Source: JBPRGG01 sp051418075 (GTDB lineage: Bacteria > Bacteroidota > Bacteroidia > Cytophagales > Cyclobacteriaceae). From it: DNA of 64,000 nucleotides. The position numbers and the translations under genes are program-made. Every line of letters begins with the position of its first letter. Position 1 is the first letter of the stretch. Shown here piece after piece: positions 17,834-26,331 of the stretch. The notes beneath the pieces were generated by a model that was given only the letters and a program-made list of their open reading frames with translations, ran no database searches and was not told the origin of the DNA. The DNA lies in NCBI GenBank assembly GCA_051418075.1, contig JBPRGG010000134.1, forward strand, positions 12,580 through 76,579, written 5' to 3'.

Positions 17834-19864
17834 ATGGATAGAATAAACAAAAAAAATAAAACAAAGATAACTGCTGAATTAGGCATACTTCAGTGGTTTC
17901 ATATTGGAGAATATGATGTTGTAGAAAAAGCCATTGAAGACCTGAAGAAATTAAAGGTAAAACATATCAGAACAGGTATTTCCTGGGCTGACTGGTATAC
18001 GGAAACCGGACATGACTGGTACCGGTGGCTTATCCCCAAACTGGCTAAAGAATTCGAGATACTCCCCTGTTTTTTATATACGCCTCCATCCATAGGCATT
18101 AAGCCCAAAACCTCTTCCCCACCAAAAGATTTACAGGCATATGCCGATGTAATGGATGTAATTATTACCGAATTCGGGGAATATTTTGAGTATATAGAAC
18201 TTTGGAATGAACCCAATAATAAAAGTGAATGGGATTTTACCCTGGATAATGGTTGGGAAAAGTTTGCCCAAATGATCATCAAGGCCGCACATTGGGCCCG
18301 GCATCGGGGCAAAAAAACAGTTTTGGGTGGTATGAGCCCGATTGATGCCAGTTGGCTTGAACTAATGTTTAACCGTGGTGTAATGGAACATATTGATGTA
18401 GTGGGTATACATGGGTTTCCTGAAGTTTTTGATCTGCAGTGGGAAGGCTGGGAGGAGAATATCGCCAGGGTACAGCAGTTGTTGAATCGCTACCAGTCCG
18501 GGGCAAAGATCTGGATTACAGAAGCCGGTTATTCCACCTGGCAATATAATGAAATGAAACAGATCGAAAAATTTACCAGCTTGTTGAAGTTGCCCCTGGA
18601 GCGGATCTACTGGTATACCCTGCATGACCTTGACCTGGAAAAAGATACTGTTGATGGTTTTCACCTGGATGAACGTGAATATTTTTTTGGGCTAAAAAAT
18701 GCTTTTGGTACGCCCAAGTTACTATACCGGTTGTGGCAGAATGATGGACTTCATAAAATGTTTCAGAATTATCATTTGCTGAATAATTTCTCTTTGCCCC
18801 AACAGGAAAAATACATCCTGATCACCGGCGGAGCTGGATTTGTAGGAACTAATATTGCCAAAAAATACCTGAATCAGGGCCAAAAGGTAATGATCTATGA
18901 TAATCTGACCAGAGAAGGGGTGGAAAAAAACTATGCCTGGCTCAAAAACAAATATGGTAATCAGGTACAGTTAAAGGTGGCGGATATTAGAGATCCTTAT
19001 TCCCTGAAAAAGGTGGCCAAAAATGCCAAAGCAGTGTTTCATTTAGCCGCCCAGGTAGCTGTAACTACCAGCCTGGAAGGTCCGGTGGAAGATTTTGACA
19101 TTAATCTCAAAGGAACCATGAATTTATTGGAAGCCCTCAGGGCCTTGCCAGTGCCTCCACCACTTATTTTTACTTCTACCAATAAAGTATATGGAAACCT
19201 GGCTGATGTTTCTTTATCGGAAACCAACCTGCAATATGTTCCACAAAACCTGCAGATAGCCCAACATGGGATCAATGAAGATCGGCCCCTTAGTTTTCAC
19301 AGCCCTTATGGATGTTCAAAGGGTGCGGCTGATCAATATGTACTTGATTATGCCCGGGTGTATAACATTCCCACCGTGGTATTCCGGATGAGTTGTATCT
19401 ATGGTCCACATCAAATGGGTACTGAAGACCAGGGTTGGGTAGCTCATTTTGCTTTGAATGTACTAAAGGGAAAACCTATCACAGTATTTGGAGATGGGAA
19501 ACAGGTCAGGGATATTTTGTTTGTGGATGACCTGGTCAGAGCTTTTCAATTGGCACACCAGCAAATAGCACAAACTGCCGGACATATGTTTAATATTGGC
19601 GGCGGCTCTAAGAATGCGGTGAGCCTGAAACAGGTGATTCATATCCTGAATCAAACCCATTGGGACCAGGCGCTAATTCATTATGATCAGTGGCGGACCG
19701 GAGACCAGAAATATTATGTATCAGATACCCGTAAATTTCAGCAAATGACTGGCTGGAAACCCATTGTCGGGTATAAACCGGGTATTGTACGGCTTTATCA
19801 CTGGTTAAAAGAATCGTCAAATCTGATAAACCAGAAAGAATTAATAACAGAAAAAACAGCATAA
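17834..19864 (+). CDS. Fusion: clan-A glycoside hydrolase-like domain plus CDP-paratose-2-epimerase-like domain
   Basis: A 676-residue two-domain protein without a signal peptide, so cytoplasmic. Residues 1-325 look like a (beta/alpha)8 glycosidase of clan GH-A: the expected acid/base follows strand 4 in ELWNEPNN (Glu126) and a candidate nucleophile follows strand 7 in WITEAGYSTW (Glu230). Residues 328-676 are an extended SDR with ITGGAGFVGTNIAKKYL, STNKVYGNL and PYGCSKGAADQY (Tyr492, Lys496). NKVYG and SCIYGPHQMGTEDQGW are typical of CDP-paratose 2-epimerases. Both active sites look intact. No frameshift joins the halves. The link between a hydrolase and a nucleotide-sugar epimerase suggests the barrel handles an intracellular glycoside or has become a transferase or binding domain. 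Confidence 0.82.
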   Translation: MDRINKKNKTKITAELGILQWFHIGEYDVVEKAIEDLKKLKVKHIRTGISWADWYTETGHDWYRWLIPKLAKEFEILPCFLYTPPSIGIKPKTSSPPKDLQAYADVMDVIITEFGEYFEYIELWNEPNNKSEWDFTLDNGWEKFAQMIIKAAHWARHRGKKTVLGGMSPIDASWLELMFNRGVMEHIDVVGIHGFPEVFDLQWEGWEENIARVQQLLNRYQSGAKIWITEAGYSTWQYNEMKQIEKFTSLLKLPLERIYWYTLHDLDLEKDTVDGFHLDEREYFFGLKNAFGTPKLLYRLWQNDGLHKMFQNYHLLNNFSLPQQEKYILITGGAGFVGTNIAKKYLNQGQKVMIYDNLTREGVEKNYAWLKNKYGNQVQLKVADIRDPYSLKKVAKNAKAVFHLAAQVAVTTSLEGPVEDFDINLKGTMNLLEALRALPVPPPLIFTSTNKVYGNLADVSLSETNLQYVPQNLQIAQHGINEDRPLSFHSPYGCSKGAADQYVLDYARVYNIPTVVFRMSCIYGPHQMGTEDQGWVAHFALNVLKGKPITVFGDGKQVRDILFVDDLVRAFQLAHQQIAQTAGHMFNIGGGSKNAVSLKQVIHILNQTHWDQALIHYDQWRTGDQKYYVSDTRKFQQMTGWKPIVGYKPGIVRLYHWLKESSNLINQKELITEKTA

Positions 19865-20884
19865 ATGGAAATTTTTCAGGAAAAACAAACGATTCAACCC
19901 GCTCTTATCGATCAAATTCCGGAGAAAATGACTTCAGCCATCTTTACCAAACCAGGTGAAATAGAGCTGGCTCAGGTTGATGTTCCGGAAATTCAAGACA
20001 ATCAGGTACTGATAAATCTGGAAGGGTGTGGTTTATGCTCATCCAATCTACCTCCCTGGCAGGGGCGTGATTGGTTTGAATACCCTTTTGAACCAGGTGC
20101 CCCGGGACATGAAGGTTGGGGGATGGTGGTCAGAAAAGGCAAACTGGTCAATCAATTTTCAATTGGTGACCGGGTAGCAATGTTGTCTTATCATGCTTTC
20201 TCTGAATATGATATCGCCACCGCCAAGGATATGGTGAAAATTCCGGATAGTTTAAAACATGTACCTTTTCCGGGAGAACCATTTGGATGTGCCCTAAATA
20301 TTGCTGATCGCTCAGATGTGCATATAGGACAAACCGTTGCAGTGATTGGTATTGGCTTTCTAGGCGGCATTTTAATACAATTATTGAAAGCCAGAGGGGT
20401 CCGAGTAATTGCCATTTCACGCAGAAAAACTGCTTTGGACCTGGCGCAGCAAGCCGGGGCTGACCATGTGATCAGGATGGACGATCACTGGGACATTGTG
20501 AATCAGGTAAAAGCCTTAACCGGGCAGACCCTTTGTGATCGTGTCATTGAGGCTGTAGGATTGCAGTGGCCCCTGGATTTGGCCGGAGACCTGGTAAAAG
20601 AAGGAGGAAAACTAATCGTAGCCGGTTATCATCAGGATGGCCCCCGACAGGTAAATATGCAAATGTGGAATTGGAAAGGGATTGATGTGATTAATGCCCA
20701 TGAACGGGAACAGCGAAAGTATATTATGGGAATGAAAAATGCCATTAAAGCCATAGACCTAAATCAAATAGACCCTTTTCCACTGATTACCCATCAGTTT
20801 CCTTTGGAAGATATTCAATATGCCTTTGAATTGGCCGCTCAAAGACCCGAAGGTTTTGTAAAAGCAATCATAAACTTTAAATAA
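19865..20884 (+). CDS. Zinc-type medium-chain dehydrogenase/reductase
   Basis: A member of the alcohol/polyol dehydrogenase superfamily. The catalytic domain shows EGCGLCSSNLPPW with the usual zinc-ligand cysteine and APGHEGWGMV with the GHE motif. The Rossmann part has VAVIGIGFLGGILIQLLKARG. The loop of four cysteines that binds structural zinc in horse-liver-type enzymes is not evident, as in several sugar-active relatives. The ATG at 19865 directly follows the TAA of the fusion gene; a second ATG at 19928 with GGAG just upstream would remove 21 residues and fits the family start better. In this cassette it may oxidise or reduce a sugar or sugar nucleotide; the substrate is unknown. Confidence 0.8.
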   Translation: MEIFQEKQTIQPALIDQIPEKMTSAIFTKPGEIELAQVDVPEIQDNQVLINLEGCGLCSSNLPPWQGRDWFEYPFEPGAPGHEGWGMVVRKGKLVNQFSIGDRVAMLSYHAFSEYDIATAKDMVKIPDSLKHVPFPGEPFGCALNIADRSDVHIGQTVAVIGIGFLGGILIQLLKARGVRVIAISRRKTALDLAQQAGADHVIRMDDHWDIVNQVKALTGQTLCDRVIEAVGLQWPLDLAGDLVKEGGKLIVAGYHQDGPRQVNMQMWNWKGIDVINAHEREQRKYIMGMKNAIKAIDLNQIDPFPLITHQFPLEDIQYAFELAAQRPEGFVKAIINFK

Positions 20885-20895
20885 GAAACATACCA

Positions 20896-21912
20896 GTGAC
20901 AAATCAAACATCTACAATTCAGATCAAGGACAAAAAATTAAACTTAGGTTTCCTGGGAGTTGGTTGGATTGGAAAAAGCAGAATGGAAGCCATGCTGGCC
21001 ACTGAATTAGCCCAGGCCGCCATAGTGGGAGACATTTCAGCTCAAAACCTGGCAAACATAACTAATGTTATGCCCCAGGTCAGCACCTGTAATCATCTGG
21101 ATCAGTTATTGGAAGAAGATCTGGATGGTATAGTTATCGCGACACCCTCGGCATTGCATGCCGATCAGAGTATCCTGGCTTTACAACATCAGGTGCCCGT
21201 ATTTTGTCAAAAACCCTTGGGCCGGACTGCTCAGGAAAATCAGGCGGTAGTAAACCAGGCTCGTGAATCCAACAGGTTGCTGGGTGTAGATTTTTCTTAC
21301 CGCTATACTTGTTTTGATCAGATCTATCAATTGATTCAGTCCCGGGAACTGGGAGATATTTATTCCGTTGAATGTGTTTTTCATAATGCCTATGGGCCAG
21401 ACAAACCCTGGTTCTACAATCCTAAGCTATCCGGTGGCGGTTGTTTGATTGATCTGGGTGTGCATCTAATTGACCTGGCGCTCTGGTCCCTGGATTGGCC
21501 TGAGATCACAAAGGTTTGCAGCAACCTGCATGTTGGTGGAAAAAAAATAAATCAACCTGAAAATCAGGTGGAAGACAATGCCCTGGCCCTGCTTACCACT
21601 GACCAGGGTACTGCCATTAAAATTGCCTGCTCCTGGAATTTGCCGGCCGGAAAAGAAGCAGATATTCAACTGAATGTTTATGGGACCAAAGGAGGAGCCG
21701 CCTTCCGAAATACAAATGGCTCATTTTATGATTTCGAGGCCTTAAAATTCGAAGGCACTCAAACCAAAAAGCTATTCTCAGGGCCGGATGAATGGGGCGG
21801 CCGTGCTGGTATAGATTGGCTGCAAAAACTGGTAAAAAGCAATACGTATGATGCATCAATTGAAGATGTGGTAAAAGTAGCAAAAGTAATTGACCTCATT
21901 TATGGAAGATAA
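20896..21912 (+). CDS. Gfo/Idh/MocA-family oxidoreductase
   Basis: NAD(P)-dependent enzymes of this family oxidise, reduce or epimerise sugars and inositols. The N-terminal Rossmann motif is LGFLGVGWIGKSRM; the EKP-type motif is present as FCQKPLGRTAQEN, with Gln instead of Glu before Lys-Pro, so the key lysine is kept. GGGCLIDLGVHLIDLALW carries the histidine region of the C-terminal domain. The only plausible start is a GTG at 20896, since no ATG precedes the Rossmann fold. The gene begins 11 bases after the dehydrogenase and overlaps the next one slightly, so it belongs to the cassette transcript. Probably modifies the same sugar as the flanking dehydrogenase. Confidence 0.82.
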   Translation: MTNQTSTIQIKDKKLNLGFLGVGWIGKSRMEAMLATELAQAAIVGDISAQNLANITNVMPQVSTCNHLDQLLEEDLDGIVIATPSALHADQSILALQHQVPVFCQKPLGRTAQENQAVVNQARESNRLLGVDFSYRYTCFDQIYQLIQSRELGDIYSVECVFHNAYGPDKPWFYNPKLSGGGCLIDLGVHLIDLALWSLDWPEITKVCSNLHVGGKKINQPENQVEDNALALLTTDQGTAIKIACSWNLPAGKEADIQLNVYGTKGGAAFRNTNGSFYDFEALKFEGTQTKKLFSGPDEWGGRAGIDWLQKLVKSNTYDASIEDVVKVAKVIDLIYGR

Positions 21913-23023
21913 CATTGAAAAATATCGTCCTGAGAAGATCTTAATGACAGCCGATACCCTGGGCGGTGTATGGCATTATGCGGTAGAATTAATCAAACAA
22001 TTTGCTCAACGGGATATACAGGTGGAACTGGCTACTATGGGCAGGGCTTTGTCAGCCAGTCAGATCAAGGATTTGGCTGGCTTAAGCAATGTTAATTTGC
22101 ATCAAAGTACCTGCAAACTGGAATGGATGGAGCACCCCTGGGAAGATGTTGAAAGGGCCGGGCATTGGTTAATGGAAATACAGCATAAAACCCGGCCTGA
22201 TCTGGTTCATCTGAATAATTTTGCTCATGGTGACCTTCCCTGGCAGAGCCCTATGATAATGGTTGCCCATTCCTGTGTGGCTTCCTGGTGGAAAGCAGTG
22301 AAAAAAACGCCATTGCCAGCTAAATACAACACCTATCTAAGCAGAGTCAAATCGGGATTATCGGCCGCTGATACCATTATTGCACCTTCCCGGGCCATGC
22401 TTGATCAGATTCAGCAAATTTATGGTCCTTTTACCCGGACAGCTGTTATTCCAAATGGAAAAGCCTCCCAACTATATCGTAAAAGCATCAAATGGCCTTA
22501 TATTTTCTCTATGGGAAGAATTTGGGACGAAGCCAAAAACATGGAGTCCCTGGTGAAAATTGCCCCACAACTTGGCTGGAAGGTATGCCTGGCCGGCGAA
22601 CAAAAGCACCCGGATACCAAAGGCAAACTCAGATTAAAGAATGTACATTTTCTGGGTCTTAAAAAACCTAAACAAATTGCCGGTATTTTGGGAGAAGCCA
22701 GTATTTATGCCCTGCCGGCAAAGTATGAACCGTTCGGCTTATCCATTCTGGAAGCGGCCTATTCTGGTTGTGCCCTGGTGTTGGGAGATATCCCCAGTCT
22801 GAGAGAAAACTGGTATGATGCCGCCCTTTTTGTAGACCCGGAAGATCCCATGCAACTATTAAGCCATCTCAAATTATTGATGAGGGATGCAAATTATAGA
22901 AATGCTCTGGCAGCCCGGGCTTATGACCGGGCCGGACAATTCAGTGACAGGCAAATGGCTGATCAATACCTTTACTACTATCAACAAATTATGAACCCTA
23001 AATTATCCCTATCTAAATCATGA
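21902..23023 (+). CDS. GT4-type glycosyltransferase
   Basis: A GT-B glycosyltransferase of family 4 style. The N-terminal motif TADTLGGVWHYAVELIKQF is typical of the acceptor domain; the donor domain contains FSMGRIWDEAKNM and the EPFGLSILEAAYSG block, equivalent to the E-x7-E motif that contacts the nucleotide sugar. A TTG-initiated frame starts at 21890, but the ATG at 21902 matches the family start and overlaps the end of the preceding gene by 11 bases. It ends in ATGA shared with the next gene, a sign of translational coupling. No membrane segment or signal peptide. The sugar transferred is unknown. Confidence 0.85.
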   Translation: MEDNIEKYRPEKILMTADTLGGVWHYAVELIKQFAQRDIQVELATMGRALSASQIKDLAGLSNVNLHQSTCKLEWMEHPWEDVERAGHWLMEIQHKTRPDLVHLNNFAHGDLPWQSPMIMVAHSCVASWWKAVKKTPLPAKYNTYLSRVKSGLSAADTIIAPSRAMLDQIQQIYGPFTRTAVIPNGKASQLYRKSIKWPYIFSMGRIWDEAKNMESLVKIAPQLGWKVCLAGEQKHPDTKGKLRLKNVHFLGLKKPKQIAGILGEASIYALPAKYEPFGLSILEAAYSGCALVLGDIPSLRENWYDAALFVDPEDPMQLLSHLKLLMRDANYRNALAARAYDRAGQFSDRQMADQYLYYYQQIMNPKLSLSKS

Positions 23024-24144
23024 AAATCATACTTTTTTATCACTCTTTGTTAAGCGACTGGAACCATGGGAACGCCCACTTTCTTCGAGGTATCACCAGG
23101 GAACTGGTAGACCAGGGACATCAGATCCAGGTATTTGAACCAAAAGATGGCTGGAGTTACAACAATTTACTGCAAAAAGAAGGGACCTATCGGCAGGAAG
23201 AGTTTAACCAGTATTTCCCACGGATCACCAGCCAGTTTCATCAGGCCGGCCTTACAAATTATGAAGAAATTGTAAAAAGCGCAGACCTTGTGATCGTACA
23301 TGAATGGAATGATCCGGAACTGGTAAAACACCTGGGGCATCTGCGGCAAAAACATGAATTCAGTCTGATGTTTCATGATACACACCACCGATCAATCACT
23401 GCCCCTGAAGAAATGGCAGCTTATGACCTCTCCCACTATGATGGCGTGCTGGCTTTTGGCGATGTAATCAGGGATATTTATTTAAAAAACAAATGGATAG
23501 AAAAAGCCTGGACCTGGCATGAAGCAGCAGACACCCATCTTTTCCGCCCTCATCAAAGTACACAAAAGGAAGGTGACCTGGTATGGATAGGCAACTGGGG
23601 AGATAATGAAAGGACGGAAGAATTAAAGGAATATTTAATTGATCCGGTTCAGGAGCTAGGTTTAAAGGCTACTATGTACGGAGTGAGGTATCCCCCAAAA
23701 GCCATAAAAATGCTACAAGAAGCTGGTATCAGCTACAGAGGCTATATACCTTCCTACAAGGTACCTGAAGTTTTTTCGCGATATGCCTTTACTGTACATG
23801 TTCCGAGACGACCCTATGCCGAAAAATTGACTGGTATTCCCACCATCAGGCCTTTTGAAGCTTTAGCTTGTGGCATTCCCCTTATATCGGCCCCCTGGAA
23901 AGATGCGGAAAACCTGTTTGACGAAGGCAAAGACTATCTGATGGTTCAGAATGGTACAGAAATGAAGGAAAAAATGCTTCAGGTTCTGCAACATAAGGCA
24001 CTGGCTCAATCTCTGGTGCAGCATGGTTTGGCAAAAATTCAATCCCGGCATACCTGTAAGATCCGGGCTGAGGAACTGCTGGGAATCTATAAAGAATGTT
24101 GTGAACTATCAGCTCACGAACATAACAAAGCATTAATGAGGTAA
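23020..24144 (+). CDS. CgeB-like glycosyltransferase, first of three
   Basis: Starts KIILFYHSLLSDWNHGNAHF, an N-terminal pattern shared with the two following genes (LxSxWxxGxAxxxRG, then a GH-x-Ixx(Y/F)EP segment). The family is related to CgeB of Bacillus subtilis, linked to glycosylation of the spore surface, and has a GT-B fold. The donor side contains RPFEALACGIPLISAPW, which fits a nucleotide-sugar site. It is 374 residues long, cytoplasmic, overlaps the preceding stop by 4 bases (ATGA) and precedes the next gene by 10. Exact sugar and acceptor are unknown. It is the most divergent of the trio, with YRGYIPSYKVPEVFSRYAF in the C-terminal half. Confidence 0.75.
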   Translation: MKIILFYHSLLSDWNHGNAHFLRGITRELVDQGHQIQVFEPKDGWSYNNLLQKEGTYRQEEFNQYFPRITSQFHQAGLTNYEEIVKSADLVIVHEWNDPELVKHLGHLRQKHEFSLMFHDTHHRSITAPEEMAAYDLSHYDGVLAFGDVIRDIYLKNKWIEKAWTWHEAADTHLFRPHQSTQKEGDLVWIGNWGDNERTEELKEYLIDPVQELGLKATMYGVRYPPKAIKMLQEAGISYRGYIPSYKVPEVFSRYAFTVHVPRRPYAEKLTGIPTIRPFEALACGIPLISAPWKDAENLFDEGKDYLMVQNGTEMKEKMLQVLQHKALAQSLVQHGLAKIQSRHTCKIRAEELLGIYKECCELSAHEHNKALMR

Positions 24145-24154
24145 ACCATAAATT

Positions 24155-25249
24155 ATGAAAAATCATCAACTAAAAATTGCATTTTTTGGATCATCCCTGG
24201 TCTCAAGCTACTGGAATGGAGCCGCTACCTATTACAGGGGCATTCTGAAGGCCTTGCATCAACAAGGTCATGATATTACTTTTTATGAACCGGATGCTTT
24301 TGGTCGACAACAAAACAGGGATATCCCTGATCCGGAATATGCTAGAGTGGTAGTTTATGAACCCATTGAAGCTGACCTGCTGAGAATGCTGCAAAAAACC
24401 TCAGAAGCTGACCTGATCATTAAGGCCAGTGGAGTAGGTGTGATGGATGCTTTTCTGGAAAAAGCGGTATTAGAAGTAAAAAAACATGACCAAATGGTCG
24501 CTTTCTGGGATGTTGATGCCCCTGCTACCCTGTCAGCGGTAGAAAATGACCCCGGAAACCCTTTCAGGTTGCTGATTCCTGAATATGACATTATTTTTAC
24601 TTATGGAGGTGGAAAGCCGGTGGTAAACCGGTATAAAGCACTTGGAGCTTTGCATTGCAAACCCATTTATAATGGATTGGACCCCGACACCCATCACCCG
24701 GTAAATCAGGATCATAGATTTGATTGCGACCTGGCTTTTCTGGGCAATAGATTACCCGATCGTGAAGCCAGAGTGGAAGAATTTTTCCTGAAGCCAGCCC
24801 AAACCCTGTCACATAAAAAGTTTATTTTGGGCGGCAGTGGCTGGCAGGACAAATCCTTGCCATCTAACATAACTTACCTGGGCCATGTATCTACCAATGA
24901 TCACAACGCTTTTAATGCTACTCCAATAGCTGTAATGAATATCTGCCGGGAAAGTATGGCCGTAAATGGCTTTTCCCCGGCCACCCGGGTATTCGAAGCA
25001 GCCGGAGCAGGCGCTTGCATCATTACCGATTATTGGAATGGCATAGAACAATTCCTGCATCCAGGTAAAGAGATACTGGTGGCCCATGATGGAATGGATG
25101 TAGCCCGAATTTTACAGGAACTTAGCCGGGATAAAGCTTATGAAATTGGCCAGGCTGGCCTGAACCGGGTTTTAGCTGAACATACCTACACCCACCGGGC
25201 GGTGGAATTCAAATCAGCTCTGACATCTGCCAACCAAGTTAACATATGA
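24155..25249 (+). CDS. CgeB-like glycosyltransferase, second of three
   Basis: Begins LKIAFFGSSLVSSYWNGAAT followed by GHDITFYEPDAFGRQQNRDI, close to the pattern I recall for uncharacterised CgeB-family proteins of Proteobacteria. The C-terminal half has CDLAFLGNRLPDREARVEEF, GHVSTNDHNAFNATPIAVMN and TRVFEAAGAGACIITDYW; the last is the donor-binding helix of GT-B enzymes. 364 residues, no signal peptide. Ends in ATGA shared with the next gene. Sequence divergence from its neighbours is large enough that the three probably transfer to different positions or use different donors, rather than being recent copies. Confidence 0.78.
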   Translation: MKNHQLKIAFFGSSLVSSYWNGAATYYRGILKALHQQGHDITFYEPDAFGRQQNRDIPDPEYARVVVYEPIEADLLRMLQKTSEADLIIKASGVGVMDAFLEKAVLEVKKHDQMVAFWDVDAPATLSAVENDPGNPFRLLIPEYDIIFTYGGGKPVVNRYKALGALHCKPIYNGLDPDTHHPVNQDHRFDCDLAFLGNRLPDREARVEEFFLKPAQTLSHKKFILGGSGWQDKSLPSNITYLGHVSTNDHNAFNATPIAVMNICRESMAVNGFSPATRVFEAAGAGACIITDYWNGIEQFLHPGKEILVAHDGMDVARILQELSRDKAYEIGQAGLNRVLAEHTYTHRAVEFKSALTSANQVNI

Positions 25250-26331
25250 AAAAGGACTCTTTAAATATAGCCATTTTTGGTCTTTCCATTACCTCCTCCT
25301 GGGGAAATGGCCATGCCACCACCTACCGTTCTTTCATAAAAGAACTTTACAGAAAAGGCCATAAAGTTCATTTTTTTGAAAGAGATATGCCCTGGTATGC
25401 CGGGCACAGGGATTTACCCCAGCCGCCCTTCTGCCAAACCATACTCTACCAGGAGCTTCCGCAACTGGATCAATATAAGCAGATAATTCAACAAGCCGAT
25501 CTGGTTATGGTAGGATCATATGTGCCTGAAGGTACTAAAGTGGGGGATTGGGTTATAAAAAATGCCCATGGACCTACCGCCTTTTATGATATTGATACTC
25601 CGGTTACTTTGGCTAAGCTGAAACGGCAGGATTATGAATATCTGGATCCGGATTTAATCAGCCGTTATGATATGTATTTATCTTTTTCCGGAGGGAAAAT
25701 CCTTGATATTCTGGAAAAAGAATATGGTTCACCTCAAGCCTTGCCCTTTCATTGTTCAGTTGATCAGGACCTGTATTATCCCCTGCAGCTGGAAACAAAA
25801 TGGGATTTTGGCTATATGGGCACCTACAGCACCGATCGTCAACCCCCACTAGATCAGTTGATGCTGAAAGCTGCACGAGGCTGGCCCCGGGGAAAATTTG
25901 TGGTAGCCGGCCCCCAGTATCCTGACAGTATTGATTGGCCGCCTAATCTAGAAAGATTTGAACACCTGCCTCCTGAGCAACATAATGAATTCTATAATCA
26001 GCAAAGATATACCTTGAATATTACCAGGGCTGATATGATCAATGCTGGTTATTCCCCCAGTGTACGTTTGTTTGAAGCAGCTGCTTGTGGAACTCCTATC
26101 ATCAGCGACTGGTGGGAAGGTCTGGATACCTTTTTTGAACCAGGTAAGGAGATCCTGATCAGTAAAAGTCCACAGGAAACCCTTTATTATCTGCAAAATT
26201 TTACAGATGAACAAAGAACAGCTATCGGGGTTAATGCTAAAGAAAGGGTATTGAAAAATCATACTGCTTTTCACCGGGCCGGTGAATTGGAAAAGTATGT
26301 TTCACAAGCTTTAAAAATGCCGATCCAATGA
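25246..26331 (+). CDS. CgeB-like glycosyltransferase, third of three
   Basis: Begins LNIAIFGLSITSSWGNGHAT and continues HKVHFFERDMPWYAGHRDL, the counterpart of the EPDAFGRQQNRDI segment in the preceding gene. Later blocks are WDFGYMGTYSTDRQPPLDQL and SVRLFEAAACGTPIISDWW, the donor-site helix. 361 residues and cytoplasmic. It overlaps both neighbours by 4 bases (ATGA), which argues for coupled translation and for equal amounts of the cassette proteins. As with the other two, family membership is read from the pattern; the reaction is inferred to be glycosyl transfer. Confidence 0.78.
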   Translation: MKKDSLNIAIFGLSITSSWGNGHATTYRSFIKELYRKGHKVHFFERDMPWYAGHRDLPQPPFCQTILYQELPQLDQYKQIIQQADLVMVGSYVPEGTKVGDWVIKNAHGPTAFYDIDTPVTLAKLKRQDYEYLDPDLISRYDMYLSFSGGKILDILEKEYGSPQALPFHCSVDQDLYYPLQLETKWDFGYMGTYSTDRQPPLDQLMLKAARGWPRGKFVVAGPQYPDSIDWPPNLERFEHLPPEQHNEFYNQQRYTLNITRADMINAGYSPSVRLFEAAACGTPIISDWWEGLDTFFEPGKEILISKSPQETLYYLQNFTDEQRTAIGVNAKERVLKNHTAFHRAGELEKYVSQALKMPIQ

